The notes: generated by a model not told the origin, from the sequence alone. Counted from the stretch's first letter, positions 43,360 through 53,204 are shown. The stretch is DNA of 64,000 bases from JAUMBM01 sp964441755 (GCA_964441755.1 CAYTVG010000004.1:124001-188000); one strand, 5' to 3'. Made by a program: numbers and translations.

Positions 43360-43998
43360 ATGGCAGCTGTTATTCGACTTACCTTCAACCCTTTTCAGGA
43401 AAACACCTATATTGTGTACGATGCTACCGGCGAATGCATCATCTTTGATCCCGGTTGCCACGACCAGGCCGAAAAAGAAGAACTGAGCCGCGTCATCGAA
43501 GAGCGAAACCTCCGCCCCGTAAGGCTCATCAATACGCACTGCCACCTCGACCATGTATTTGGCAATCGCTACGTTGCAGACACCTATCAGCTGCCGCTGG
43601 AAATCCATACCCTTGAGCAAGCTGTGCTGGATGCAGTACCCCAGGTATGCATGCTCTACGGGCTGCCCCCTGCGGAGCCTTCACCCGCCCCTGCACGCTA
43701 TATCGAAGCCGGAGAGACCATCCTTTTTGGCCAAAGCCAGCTCCACACCCTGCTTTGCCCGGGCCATTCGCCCGGCAGCCTGTGTTTTTACGAGCAGCAC
43801 GAAGGCTTTGTCATCGCAGGCGATGTACTTTTCTATGGCAGCATTGGCCGCACCGATCTGCCCGGCGGCAACCACGACGCACTGATTGCCTCCATCAGGC
43901 GGGAACTAATGCCGCTGCCCGACCAGGTGCGCGTCTACCCCGGCCATGGTCCCGCAACCACGATAGGCTTTGAGCGCATGAACAACCCTTTTTTATAA
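43360..43998 (+). CDS. MBL-fold metallo-hydrolase (glyoxalase II-like)
   Basis: A 212-residue cytoplasmic enzyme. The start at 43360 (MAAVIRLTFNPFQENTYIV) matches the usual N-terminus of this group; upstream codons lack family character. The zinc site THCHLDH supplies His60, His62, Asp64 and His65. GHSPGS, AGDVLF and the final YPGHGPATT supply the remaining ligands. The NPFQENTYIV opening and length fit YcbL-type small hydrolases related to glyoxalase II; the substrate is probably a thioester. It is followed 19 bases later by the tocopherol-cyclase-like gene. Confidence 0.9.
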   Translation: MAAVIRLTFNPFQENTYIVYDATGECIIFDPGCHDQAEKEELSRVIEERNLRPVRLINTHCHLDHVFGNRYVADTYQLPLEIHTLEQAVLDAVPQVCMLYGLPPAEPSPAPARYIEAGETILFGQSQLHTLLCPGHSPGSLCFYEQHEGFVIAGDVLFYGSIGRTDLPGGNHDALIASIRRELMPLPDQVRVYPGHGPATTIGFERMNNPFL

Positions 43999-44017
43999 AA
44001 TATACAACCTTTTTACC

Positions 44018-44995
44018 ATGAAAGACGCCCTAGGCCGCTGGCAGGCACTCTGGAACCCCGAGCAGTACCACGGCTGGGGCCGCAGCCGCAACTATTTTGA
44101 AGGCTGGTACTTCAAGCTCATCGATCCAACCGAGCAGTACGCTCTGGCTGTCATCCCCGGCATATCTATGGATGAAGCGGGCAGGCAGGAAGCCTTCATA
44201 CAAGTGCTTGACGGCAAGCAGTGCAAAGCAGCTTTTCACACATTTCCTGCAGAAGCATTCATCCCTACAAAAGGAAAATTTGAGGTGCAGCTGGGTGGCA
44301 GCTATTTTTCCGGCAGCCGGCTGGCGCTGCAGTTGCCCGATCTGGAGGGGGAGCTGCATTTTAGCAGCCAGCACCCGTGGCCGTCGCGCCTGGGGGCGCC
44401 CGGCATCATGGGCTGGTACGGCTTTATGCCGTTTATGGAATGCTACCACGGTGTGGTCAGCGTTTTTCACCGGCTCAGCGGGCAGCTTAGGGTGGAAGGC
44501 AAGCCGGTAGACTTTACAGGCGGCATTGGCTATATGGAAAAAGACTGGGGTCGCTCCTTTCCCAGCTCGTGGATATGGATGCAGAGCAACCATTTTGACC
44601 ATGCTGAGCCCGTATCAGTCATGGTGTCCGTGGCGCGCATTCCATGGCTGGGAAGCCACTTCGTGGGCTTCATAGCAGGCTTTTTGTGGGAGGGAAAAAT
44701 ATACCGCATGGCCACCTACACAGGCGCGCGGCTGCAGGCCGCCGTCGTCGACGGCCACCCGACCGTCACCCTGACCGACAGCCGCTACCGGCTGGAAGTC
44801 ACCGGCTTAAGGGCCGAAGGGGCCGACCTCATATCGCCCGTCTCCGGCCGTATGACCGGCAAAGTCAATGAGAGCCTGCTGTCGCAGCTGTCGGTTTCTT
44901 TTTATGAAGGCAATCGCCTGCTCTTTGCCGGCCTAGGCCGCAATGCAGGCCTGGAGCTGGCCGGCAATGTGCAGGAAGAACTTATTAACCCGTAA
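44018..44995 (+). CDS. Tocopherol cyclase family protein
   Basis: A 325-residue soluble protein with the family pattern: NPEQYHGWGRSRNYFEGWYFKLID at the N-terminus, FSSQHPWP, GAPGIMGWYGFMPFMECYHGVVS, GGIGYMEKDWGRSFPSSWIWMQSNHF, and a C-terminal beta-rich half. Plant and cyanobacterial homologs close the chromanol ring of vitamin E; in non-photosynthetic bacteria the substrate is unknown. The aromatic-rich lipocalin-like barrel suggests binding of a hydrophobic ligand. It is likely co-transcribed with the preceding hydrolase. Confidence 0.85.
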   Translation: MKDALGRWQALWNPEQYHGWGRSRNYFEGWYFKLIDPTEQYALAVIPGISMDEAGRQEAFIQVLDGKQCKAAFHTFPAEAFIPTKGKFEVQLGGSYFSGSRLALQLPDLEGELHFSSQHPWPSRLGAPGIMGWYGFMPFMECYHGVVSVFHRLSGQLRVEGKPVDFTGGIGYMEKDWGRSFPSSWIWMQSNHFDHAEPVSVMVSVARIPWLGSHFVGFIAGFLWEGKIYRMATYTGARLQAAVVDGHPTVTLTDSRYRLEVTGLRAEGADLISPVSGRMTGKVNESLLSQLSVSFYEGNRLLFAGLGRNAGLELAGNVQEELINP

Positions 44996-45272
44996 GCTGT
45001 CGCTACCCACAGATTAGCCGGGGGCATTGCCCCAAAAATATCCGGCGTTTTAATACTCCTACAGGCCCGTCTCACCCGTTATTTCCCGCGCCGGAGCTTC
45101 TCAACGGCCGGCATGGCATGGCCGATGCCCGGGCGACGCCCGTGTCCGTGGGCAAAAATGTCTATTATGCCCGCAAAGCCCTGCAGGAGCAGGCTTAAGC
45201 CCCGCCCCCGAGGCGGCCCGGGCGCCCGCTTGTGCGAATGCTGAGTCAAGCCGCTTTTATTCTGTAGCAGCC
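44996..45272. other. Non-coding gap upstream of aconitase
   Basis: GC-rich (45080-45235) and then AT-richer. One frame at about 45082-45198 reads PAPELLNGRHGMADARATPV and ends VYYARKALQEQA-stop, which looks protein-like, but there is no start or recognised family. It could be a gene remnant. No other gene was found. Confidence 0.4.
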
Positions 45273-45296
45273 TTTCGGCAAATGATATAAAACCCT

Positions 45297-45304
45297 TAGC
45301 TTTG
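45297..45304 (+). promoter_or_regulatory. -7 box of aconitase
   Basis: TAGCTTTG is an exact TAnnTTTG match. A weak -33 candidate (TTTCGG at 45273-45278) sits at 18 bases. The expected start near 45311 leaves a leader of about 45 nt before the ATG at 45356. Confidence 0.6.
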
Positions 45305-45355
45305 CCTGATTGTTATTCGTTCATTATTCGTATTCGCAATAGAAAAAATAAAGTC

Positions 45356-47623
45356 ATGGCGTTTGATCTTGAAATGATAAAGGCTGTTTACGCAGACATG
45401 CCGCGCAAGGTTGATGCTGCCCGTGCCCACCTTGGGCGGCCGCTGACCTTAGCTGAAAAAATTCTCTACAGCCATCTCCATCCGGATTCCCCGCTGCAGG
45501 CCTATCAGCGCGGTAAGGATTATGTATTTTTCGCTCCTGACAGGGTCGCTATGCAGGACGCTACCGCTCAAATGGCGCTGCTGCAGTTTATGACCTGCGG
45601 TCGCGACAAAACAGCTGTCCCCTCTACCGTCCACTGCGACCACCTCATTCAGGCTGAGTCCGGAGCAGACAAGGATCTCGCTACCGCCATGACCGACAAT
45701 AAGGAGGTATATGACTTTCTGGCTTCTGTTTCCAACAAATATGGCATAGGCTTCTGGAAGCCCGGCGCTGGTATCATTCACCAGATCGTACTCGAAAATT
45801 ATGCCTTCCCCGGAGGTATGATGATTGGTACAGACTCACATACACCCAATGCGGGCGGACTGGGTATGGTAGCCATTGGTGTCGGCGGTGCTGATGCTGT
45901 GGACGTTATGGTCGGCATGCCTTGGGAACTGAAGATGCCCAAGCTTATTGGTGTCAAGCTGACGGGCCAACTCAGCGGCTGGACGTCGCCCAAAGATGTT
46001 ATCCTGAAAGTAGCGGGTATCCTGACTGTAAAAGGTGGTACGGGTGCTATCGTCGAGTACTTCGGCGAAGGCGCACAGGCCATGTCTTGTACGGGTAAAG
46101 GTACCATCTGCAACATGGGTGCAGAAATTGGTGCCACTACCTCTACTTTTGGCTATGACGACTCTATGAGCCGCTACCTGCGCGCTACCGACCGCGCAGA
46201 TATTGCTGATATGGCCGATCAGATTGCCGACTGTCTTACAGGCGATGCGGACTGCTACGCAGCACCGGAAAAATATTTTGATCAGGTAATCGAAATCAAC
46301 CTGAGTGAGCTGGAGCCTCATGTCAATGGTCCTTACACGCCGGATCTCGCATGGCCTATCTCCGCGTTTGCTAAGGCGGTCAAGGAGCAGGGCTACCCAC
46401 AAAAGCTGGAAGTAGGCCTCATTGGTAGCTGCACCAACTCCAGCTATGAAGACCTCGATCGCGCTGCCAGCGTTGCGCGACAGGCCAAGGCCAAAAAACT
46501 GAAAACGCAGGCTGAGTTTACCATCACGCCGGGTTCTGAGCAGATCCGCTACACGGTTGCCCGCGACGGGCAACTGGAGGCCTTTGAAGAAATCGGCGGC
46601 GTTGTGATGGCCAATGCCTGTGGTCCTTGTATCGGACAGTGGGCGCGCCACACCGATGATCCTAAGCGTGCCAATTCTATCATTACCAGCTTCAACCGCA
46701 ATTTCTCCAAGCGCAACGACGGCAATCCGCAAACGCGTGCTTTCGTCGCCAGCCCGGAGATTGTCACCGCGCTTGTCATCGCTGGTGATCTGACCTTCAA
46801 TCCGCTGACAGACACACTCATCAACGAAGATGGTGAGGCGGTACATCTCGACCCGCCCAGCGGTGTTGAGCTGCCTCCTCGTGGCTTCGACGTTGAAGAT
46901 GCCGGCTATCAGCCCCCCGCTGCCAATAGTTCCGGTGTAGAGGTGCATGTGTCGCCCAGCAGCGACCGCCTGCAACTGCTCACACCTTTTGAGCCAATCA
47001 CACAGGCACAGCTCAAGGGTATGCGCCTGCTGATCAAAGCCAAGGGCAAGTGTACAACTGATCATATTTCCATGGCCGGCCCCTGGCTGGTATACCGCGG
47101 CCACCTCGAAAATATCTCCAACAACTGCCTCATCGGCGCTATCAATGCTTACAATGATGAAGCCAACAAGGTGCTCAACTTTGTAAACGATGCGTATATG
47201 GGGGTGCCTGATAGCGCCCGCACCTACAAGGCAGCAGGCATCAGTACCGTTGTCTTCGGTGAGGAAAATTATGGTGAAGGCTCCAGCCGTGAGCACGCAG
47301 CCATGGAACCTCGCTTCCTGGGTGTAAAAGCGGTAATCGTCAAATCTTTCGCCCGTATCCACGAGACCAACCTCAAAAAGCAGGGGATGCTGGCGCTCAC
47401 ATTTGTCAATCCGGCTGATTATGACAAAATTCGTCAGGACGACAGCATCGATCTGCTCGGCTTCGATGATATGGCTCCCGGCCGGAATATGACCGTTGTT
47501 CTCAACCATGCCGACGGTTCTTCTGACAGCTTTGAGGTGACGCATACCTACAACGCGCAACAAATCGACTGGGTGCGCGCAGGATCGGCACTCAACAAGA
47601 TTCGCGAAGAGCTGGGCGCCTAA
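45356..47623 (+). CDS. acn: Aconitate hydratase, mitochondrial type
   Basis: A 755-residue TCA-cycle enzyme interconverting citrate and isocitrate. The start at 45356 (MAFDLEMIKAVYADMPRKVD) is supported by a promoter and fits the family. The 4Fe-4S ligands are Cys near 360 in IGSCTNSSYEDL, and Cys422 and Cys425 in ANACGPCIGQW. Substrate residues include GTDSHTPNAGGLG and the C-terminal swivel domain GEENYGEGSSREHAAMEPR. The sequence type (short opening, CGRDKTAVPSTVHCDHLIQA) is that of mitochondrial aconitase rather than AcnA/IRP1. It ends at a strong terminator. Confidence 0.95.
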   Translation: MAFDLEMIKAVYADMPRKVDAARAHLGRPLTLAEKILYSHLHPDSPLQAYQRGKDYVFFAPDRVAMQDATAQMALLQFMTCGRDKTAVPSTVHCDHLIQAESGADKDLATAMTDNKEVYDFLASVSNKYGIGFWKPGAGIIHQIVLENYAFPGGMMIGTDSHTPNAGGLGMVAIGVGGADAVDVMVGMPWELKMPKLIGVKLTGQLSGWTSPKDVILKVAGILTVKGGTGAIVEYFGEGAQAMSCTGKGTICNMGAEIGATTSTFGYDDSMSRYLRATDRADIADMADQIADCLTGDADCYAAPEKYFDQVIEINLSELEPHVNGPYTPDLAWPISAFAKAVKEQGYPQKLEVGLIGSCTNSSYEDLDRAASVARQAKAKKLKTQAEFTITPGSEQIRYTVARDGQLEAFEEIGGVVMANACGPCIGQWARHTDDPKRANSIITSFNRNFSKRNDGNPQTRAFVASPEIVTALVIAGDLTFNPLTDTLINEDGEAVHLDPPSGVELPPRGFDVEDAGYQPPAANSSGVEVHVSPSSDRLQLLTPFEPITQAQLKGMRLLIKAKGKCTTDHISMAGPWLVYRGHLENISNNCLIGAINAYNDEANKVLNFVNDAYMGVPDSARTYKAAGISTVVFGEENYGEGSSREHAAMEPRFLGVKAVIVKSFARIHETNLKKQGMLALTFVNPADYDKIRQDDSIDLLGFDDMAPGRNMTVVLNHADGSSDSFEVTHTYNAQQIDWVRAGSALNKIREELGA

Positions 47624-47647
47624 GCGCTGGTTTTGGATAAAAAAATA

Positions 47648-47687
47648 CGAGACCGCTCCTGCTGTGCAGGGCGGTCTCGCGTTTTTT
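47648..47687 (+). terminator. Aconitase terminator
   Basis: Hairpin with arms CGAGACCGCTCCTGC and GCAGGGCGGTCTCG around TGT, with one T-G or mismatch position, followed by six T. Confidence 0.85.
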
Positions 47688-47793
47688 ACCCTCTGCTCCA
47701 TTCCTGCTGCCTTATTGACAACTTATTGACAATTTTTTGGTTTTGTGTGTATCGTGCATAAAAACAATGTATTTTTCCATGGCGAAAAGATGA

Positions 47794-50784
47794 ATGCAAT
47801 TTATGCTGTCACGAGATCGAAATAACATTGTCAACCCTTACAGGCTGCTCCGCTGCTGCCTGTTCGCCCTGCTCTTCGCCGGCCAACAGCTGTCGGCACA
47901 AAAACCTGCCTATGTCGAAGGCGAACTGCTCGTACAGCTGCCCCCTGCCGTCGACGGTAAGCATTGGGCGGCTGCCTGGGCCGAAGGCGACCGGCACGCA
48001 CCTCAGTTGAGGGCCGTCGACTGCGTTTCGCCTCCCCTCAATGTCTGGCTCTTTCAGTTTGATCCCTATTCCACAGAAGACCTGCGGCTGCTGAAAATCG
48101 TACGCAGCCGCAAGGAGGTGCTGGCAGCACAGTTCAACCACCTCGTTGACCTCCGCTCAACCCTGCCCGATGACCCGCTCGTCAGCAACCAGTGGCAGTA
48201 CCTCAACACAGGGCAGACCAATGGTTTACCCGATGCCGATATCGATGCAGATCTTGCCTGGGATATAGCCACAGGAGGGCTGACGATCACAGGAGATACC
48301 ATCGTCATTTGTGTCATCGATGATGGCTTGTCGCTCTCTCATCCCGATTTTCAGCAAAATCGATGGATCAACCACGCAGAAATTCCTGCCAACGGGATTG
48401 ACGATGACCAGAATGGTTACATTGATGACTATCTGGGGTGGAGTACCGTCACCAACGACGATCAGATAGGCAGTGGTGGTAGCCATGGAACGCCCGTTGT
48501 GGGAATCGTTGGTGCCGATGGCAACAATGGCATAGGCGTGAGCGGACTCAACTGGCGAGTGAAGGTGATGATTATCAAAAACAACTTCAACACCACGGAA
48601 GCCAAAGTATTGGCCGCTTATTCGTACCCGCTCGCGCAGCGCATGCGCTACAATGCCAGCCAGGGGTCGGCAGGCGCTTTTGTCGTTGCTACCAATGCTT
48701 CCTGGGGTGTCAATGGCGGTATGCCTGATGACAGCCCCATCTGGTGTTCCCTCTATGACAGCTTAGGCACACAGGGCATCCTCAACTGCGGCGCTACCGC
48801 CAACCAAAATGTCAATGTTGATGTATCGGGTGATCTGCCCACAACCTGCCCCAGCCCTTTCCTCATCGCCGTCACCAATACCAATCATCTCGACGAAAAG
48901 GTAGCCTCTGCCGGTTATGGCGCTGTCAATATCGACTTAGGAGCGCCCGGTAGTGGCAGTTATACACTCTCTGCCAGCGGCAGCTATGGCGTTTTTGGCG
49001 GCACCTCCGCCGCAACCCCACATGTTACAGGTGCTATCGGGCTGCTGTACAGCGCTCCTTGTCCTTCGCTCATGACCCTGGTGCGCAGCGATCCGGCAGC
49101 CGCCGCCCTTTGGATCAGGGATGTAATCCTGGGCGGCGTAGATGTGAAGCCGGCCCTCACCAACCTGATGGCCACCGGCGGGCGGCTCAATGTTTACAAT
49201 AGTTTGGAACTGTTGCTGCAGGACTGCGGGAGCTGCCTCCCGCCAAGCTCCAACCAGGTCATTCAGCGAACTGATGTACAGGCAAGTATTGCCTGGAACA
49301 CCAACGACAGCCTGTTGCGCGTTGCTATACGCTGGCGACCTGCCGGCAGCACCGAATGGCTACTGGCAGAAGATGTGCAGAGCCCCTTCCTTATCACCGG
49401 TCTGCAGGCATGTACACAGTACGAGTACCAGTTGGCCGGCTTTTGCCAAAGTGAAGCGACCGGCTTTGGCAGCAGTTTCTTCTTTACGACCGATGGCTGT
49501 TGTGTGGCGCCCGACAATATTGTGATGGATGCCATAGGCCAGGCGCAGGCGACGATTTACTGGTCAGCAGTGCTCGCCGCCACAACCTACGATATCCGTT
49601 GGCGACCTGAAGGTAGCAACCAATGGAATACACTCTCTACCTCCGGACTGACGGTCCTGCTGGCAAACCTCGAAACCTGCACAGCTTACGAATACCAGGT
49701 GGGCGTGCGGTGCAGCAGCGGCCTGCTGATTTTTAGCCCCCTCAAGACTTTTTCTACCTCCGGCTGTGGCCCATGCCTCGATCGCCCCTACTGTGTATCC
49801 GGAGAATTTAACAACACAGGCGAATGGATCCGGCGGGTAGCTATCGGCAATTTTTTTGAAAATATCTCCGGAGCAGAGCCTGATGGTTACAGCAATTACG
49901 GCCTCAGGCTGGATCCTGTCCCGCTGACAAGAGGGCTCTCCTACCCGCTGCAACTCGAGCCGGCTTTCTCCGGTAGCCCCTACCTTGAAGCCTTCTCCAT
50001 CTGGGTAGATCTGGATCAAAATGGTTTTTTCACCGGCCAGGAAAGAGTGTTTAGTGGTGAGAGCAGCAGTCAGGTGACAGCGGGCAGTCTACTCATCCCC
50101 GCCAGTGCACTACCCGGGCTCACCCGCATGCGGGTGGTCATGCAATTTTTGTCGGCCTCAGATCCTTGTCCCTTCCTGAGCGTCTACGGCGAAACAGAAG
50201 ACTACTGTATCTACCTGCTTGGCGACAATGAATGTCCTTCCCCCGTCGGTTTTCGATTGTCCAATACCGACACTACCCGGCTGACCGTGCGCTGGAACAG
50301 CCAGTCCGGTATCTCCGACTATCTGCTCGCTTATCGTCAACGAGGGACTACCAATTGGACGACAGTGGCTGTACAGGACACTTTTTTCCTGCTGGATGCT
50401 CTACAGCCTTGTACGGAATATATCCTGCAACTGAGTGCGAGCTGTGATACTACTTTGGGTGCTATACAACCTACCCTCAATGCCGTGACGGCATGTGTTA
50501 ATTCTGTTGATAACCCGACAGATGACCAGCCTCTTTGGGTTATTTATCCCAATCCGGGTTCTTCTGCCCGGATTGCGTGGCTGGCTGATCTCGATCGACC
50601 CGATTTCCGGCTAAGTTTTTTTGATGTGCTGGGTCGACCGATTGGCAGACAGGTATGGCCGTCAACTGCAGCCGATGAAACATTGCTGCAGCCCTCTGTA
50701 GCCTGGCCTGCCGGACTGTATTTTATCCTTATTGAAAGCGAAAAAGGCGGCCCTGCAGGCAGAATGACCTGGTTCAAGCAGTAG
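47794..50784 (+). CDS. T9SS-exported subtilase with FN3 and GEVED-type domains
   Basis: A 996-residue S8 peptidase. After a signal peptide (to about residue 36, ending LSAQ) comes a short propeptide, then the catalytic domain with Asp176 in CVIDDGLSLSHPDF, His231 in GGSHGTPVVGI and Ser405 in GGTSAATPHVTGA. Three fibronectin type III-like repeats follow (CTQYEYQLAGFC, CTAYEYQVGVRC, and CTEYILQLSASC near the end). A GEVED-type module lies between the second and third (CVSGEFNNTGEWIRRVAIG ... GETEDYCIYLL). A sorting domain (YPNPGSSARIAWL ... GLYFILIESEKGG) ends the protein. It probably digests protein outside the cell. The codon GCC/CTG bias is as in neighbours. Confidence 0.93.
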   Translation: MQFMLSRDRNNIVNPYRLLRCCLFALLFAGQQLSAQKPAYVEGELLVQLPPAVDGKHWAAAWAEGDRHAPQLRAVDCVSPPLNVWLFQFDPYSTEDLRLLKIVRSRKEVLAAQFNHLVDLRSTLPDDPLVSNQWQYLNTGQTNGLPDADIDADLAWDIATGGLTITGDTIVICVIDDGLSLSHPDFQQNRWINHAEIPANGIDDDQNGYIDDYLGWSTVTNDDQIGSGGSHGTPVVGIVGADGNNGIGVSGLNWRVKVMIIKNNFNTTEAKVLAAYSYPLAQRMRYNASQGSAGAFVVATNASWGVNGGMPDDSPIWCSLYDSLGTQGILNCGATANQNVNVDVSGDLPTTCPSPFLIAVTNTNHLDEKVASAGYGAVNIDLGAPGSGSYTLSASGSYGVFGGTSAATPHVTGAIGLLYSAPCPSLMTLVRSDPAAAALWIRDVILGGVDVKPALTNLMATGGRLNVYNSLELLLQDCGSCLPPSSNQVIQRTDVQASIAWNTNDSLLRVAIRWRPAGSTEWLLAEDVQSPFLITGLQACTQYEYQLAGFCQSEATGFGSSFFFTTDGCCVAPDNIVMDAIGQAQATIYWSAVLAATTYDIRWRPEGSNQWNTLSTSGLTVLLANLETCTAYEYQVGVRCSSGLLIFSPLKTFSTSGCGPCLDRPYCVSGEFNNTGEWIRRVAIGNFFENISGAEPDGYSNYGLRLDPVPLTRGLSYPLQLEPAFSGSPYLEAFSIWVDLDQNGFFTGQERVFSGESSSQVTAGSLLIPASALPGLTRMRVVMQFLSASDPCPFLSVYGETEDYCIYLLGDNECPSPVGFRLSNTDTTRLTVRWNSQSGISDYLLAYRQRGTTNWTTVAVQDTFFLLDALQPCTEYILQLSASCDTTLGAIQPTLNAVTACVNSVDNPTDDQPLWVIYPNPGSSARIAWLADLDRPDFRLSFFDVLGRPIGRQVWPSTAADETLLQPSVAWPAGLYFILIESEKGGPAGRMTWFKQ

Positions 50785-51216
50785 GTCTGACCACCGGTGC
50801 CGGGCAGCGACTGACAGATGTATACTTCAGGCCGTCAAGTTTTGTGCGTGCCAGTATGCCAAAATGCTGTAAATTTTGGTACACTGACCTCAACGCCATG
50901 AACAAAATTCGGCGACTAGCAGAATACAACCGTTATACATCTCCCTGGCAGTTGGTGGATTTCTGTAAACAGGCTTAAGATCAGGAAACAGGCGGTTGCA
51001 AAAATTATTGGCAGTTGTATGGAGGTTTGGTGTTTTGTGTAATCCTGACAGCCCAAATGCCGTCTATTTTTGGCCATCCGGCTGCCTATAAAACTAACTG
51101 CAAAACCTCAGGGCTCGCAGTGTATTTCCACGCCTGACTATGCAGCTACAAAGGTCTGCGGCGCGATGAAAAATACAATTGCCGGCAAAACAATGCCCTA
51201 ATTGTTGTTTTTACTT
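50785..51216. other. Non-coding gap after the second subtilase
   Basis: About 430 bases with no convincing gene. A 26-codon frame at 50898-50978 (MNKIRRLAEYNRY...) ends in a stop and has no known relatives. No RNA gene or repeat was recognised. Confidence 0.5.
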
Positions 51217-51224
51217 TATTTTTG
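51217..51224 (+). promoter_or_regulatory. Putative -7 box of the cytochrome c gene
   Basis: TATTTTTG matches TAnnTTTG. It lies 210 bases before the preferred start, implying a long leader or an upstream start; no good -33 element is seen. Confidence 0.35.
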
Positions 51225-51434
51225 TTTCGGCTGTGTGCTTGCTGCTGCCTTGTCAGATAAAAGCTATTGGCTAAGATGTTGTTCTACAGATCATTGCAAA
51301 GATACCTCATGATTATTCTGAGAATTCTTCATCGCCATAAGGGCGGAAATGATTGTGTGCGGCAACCCGGCCTGCGCCCCGGAAGTAAGCGTGTAGGTCC
51401 TCGTGTAATGAACATCAAACAAATTGATTGCATT

Positions 51435-51767
51435 ATGAAAAAATACATATTACCCATCGTCTTTGCCTCAGCTGTCTGGGCTTGTGGTGGTAGTGATACG
51501 GCCGGCAGCTCCGGAAGCAGCAGCGCAAGTGCATCTCCTGCTATCGATGGTGCTAAAATTTACAAAACTTACTGTGTGACCTGCCACGGCCTTTACGGAG
51601 ATATGGGCGCTAGTGGTGCTTTTAACCTACAGACTACGCAACTCACGCTGGAAGAGCGGGTGCAGGTCATCACCAACGGTCGCAATGCTATGACTCCTTT
51701 TGCCAATTTGCTCACGCCCGAGCAGATACAGGCAGTAGCAGAATATACACTTACACTGAAAAAATAA
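51435..51767 (+). CDS. Lipoprotein c-type cytochrome
   Basis: A 110-residue class I cytochrome c. The start at 51435 gives a lipoprotein signal (MKKYILPIVFASAVWAC, lipid on Cys17). A serine-rich linker (residues 19-35) precedes the haem motif CVTCH (Cys47, Cys50, His51); Met86 in NAMTPF is the likely axial ligand. It would carry electrons at the outer face of the inner membrane or on the outer membrane. No partner oxidase is nearby. Upstream in-frame codons exist to 51267 but have no signal character. Confidence 0.9.
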   Translation: MKKYILPIVFASAVWACGGSDTAGSSGSSSASASPAIDGAKIYKTYCVTCHGLYGDMGASGAFNLQTTQLTLEERVQVITNGRNAMTPFANLLTPEQIQAVAEYTLTLKK

Positions 51768-51813
51768 GTGCTGTTGTTTGCTGCTGTATTGGAACAGCTG
51801 GCAGGCAGCTCGC

Positions 51814-51955
51814 GTTCGGGATTTTCTCGCTGAGCTTACATTGATTTTTCTAACAGATTATTAGTTTTATTCGTTGCTCAGCGGAGCGCTGTGCTTTTCT
51901 GGAGCCGAATAACTAAGCAGGAAAAGCTCAGTTTTGCCGGCAGAAAATTCCGGAC
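51814..51955. repeat. MITE-like intergenic element, copy 2
   Basis: Left end GTTCGGGATTTTCTCGCTGAG, almost matching copy 1, and an inverted right end whose complement reads GTCCGGAATTTTCTG. A GATTTT block lies at the same offset from the left end as in copy 1. It lies between the cytochrome c and M16 genes. Confidence 0.45.
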
Positions 51956-51961
51956 GTACCG

Positions 51962-53200
51962 TCAGCTGATCGCTTTGTAGGTCAACTCCACACAATTGTC
52001 CAGTTGAAGCCAGGACTGTGACAGTTGCTGCAGAGACGTTGCCGTCACGCTGTTGTACAAGTCGGGTTCCTCGTTGATTAGTTCAGGATTGCCCAGCAGT
52101 TCGAAAAAAGCCAGATTGGATGCCTTGCTTAAGATGCTCATTTCCGAAAAAATGAGTGTGCTCTCTGCTTTGTTGCGAAGCATGGTCATCTCCGTCTCTG
52201 TCACCCCCTCCGTTTTCAATGCATTCAGTTGCCCCCAAATGGCCTCACGCGCCTGTTCAAGGCTTACGCCTCCGGCGGGCCTGCCCTCGATGATCAGCAA
52301 GCCCGGATCGATGGTTGCCGTCACGTAGGCATCAATCATGGTGAAAAGTTCACTTTCCTTCACCAAGTGGCGATACAAGCGGCTTGAACGCCCGTTCCCC
52401 AGCAGATCAGACAATAAGTCGGAAGCGTAGTAAGCTCCATCCTGTCGGCCGGGCGTATGAAAGGCCATAAAAATCGCATCGCCCGGCACCCGCGCCTCCA
52501 CCAATTGCTGGCGAAAAACCTTGTGAGCAGGTTCAGCCGGAAGATTTCGGACGGGTATATTACCGCCGGGGATTTCCCCAAACCACTTCTCTGCCAGGCG
52601 GAATACACGATCTGCCTTGACATTGCCCGTGACTGTGAGGATGGCATTGTTGGGCCGGTAGTGGCGATAAAAAAAATCTTTTACCTCCCCTAAGCTGGCA
52701 TTGGCTACGTGCTCAGGCACAAGCCCAATGGTTGGCCATCGGTAGGGATGCACCTGATAGGCCAGCGCAGCCAGGTGATGGCCATGATCTCCGTAGGGCT
52801 CATTCAGGCAGGTCTCCTTAAACTCTTCTACCACCACCTTCCGCTGCACATCCAGCACCTTTTCGCTAAAGTCCAGCTGCAACATGCGGTCACTTTCCAG
52901 CCAGAAAGCTATTTCCAGGTTTTCAGCCGGCACGGATATATAAAAATTGGTGATATCATTGTTGGTGAAAGCATTGTTCTCTCCCCCGGCATGCTGCAGC
53001 GGCGTATCGAAATCCGGTATATTTACGGAACCGCCAAACATAAGGTGCTCAAAGAGGTGAGCAAAGCCCGTCCTGTCTGGCGACTCGTCGCGGGAGCCAA
53101 CATTGTACAATACGTTGACGACAGCCATAGGCGTACTGCTGTCTTCATGTACCAGCACGCGCAGACCGTTGGAAAGAGTATGTTTCGTATAAGCAATCAC
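51962..53200 (-). CDS. M16 family zinc protease (insulinase/processing-peptidase type)
   Basis: A 412-residue single-repeat M16 peptidase. It opens MIAYTKHTLSNGLRVLVHED. The inverted zinc motif HxxEH is His48-Glu51-His52 in GFAHLFEHLMFGGS, with the distal glutamate in KVVVEEFKETCLNEPYGDHG. The C-terminal domain is complete (PGLLIIEGRPAGG, MLRNKAESTLIFSE). It is half the length of pitrilysin; such proteins pair as homodimers or with a second subunit, which is not in the window. No signal peptide is seen. A consensus -7 box (TATATTTG, 53212-53205 on the minus strand) begins only five bases before the ATG, so the mRNA may be leaderless. Confidence 0.92.
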   Translation of the reverse strand: MIAYTKHTLSNGLRVLVHEDSSTPMAVVNVLYNVGSRDESPDRTGFAHLFEHLMFGGSVNIPDFDTPLQHAGGENNAFTNNDITNFYISVPAENLEIAFWLESDRMLQLDFSEKVLDVQRKVVVEEFKETCLNEPYGDHGHHLAALAYQVHPYRWPTIGLVPEHVANASLGEVKDFFYRHYRPNNAILTVTGNVKADRVFRLAEKWFGEIPGGNIPVRNLPAEPAHKVFRQQLVEARVPGDAIFMAFHTPGRQDGAYYASDLLSDLLGNGRSSRLYRHLVKESELFTMIDAYVTATIDPGLLIIEGRPAGGVSLEQAREAIWGQLNALKTEGVTETEMTMLRNKAESTLIFSEMSILSKASNLAFFELLGNPELINEEPDLYNSVTATSLQQLSQSWLQLDNCVELTYKAIS

Positions 53201-53204
53201 GATG

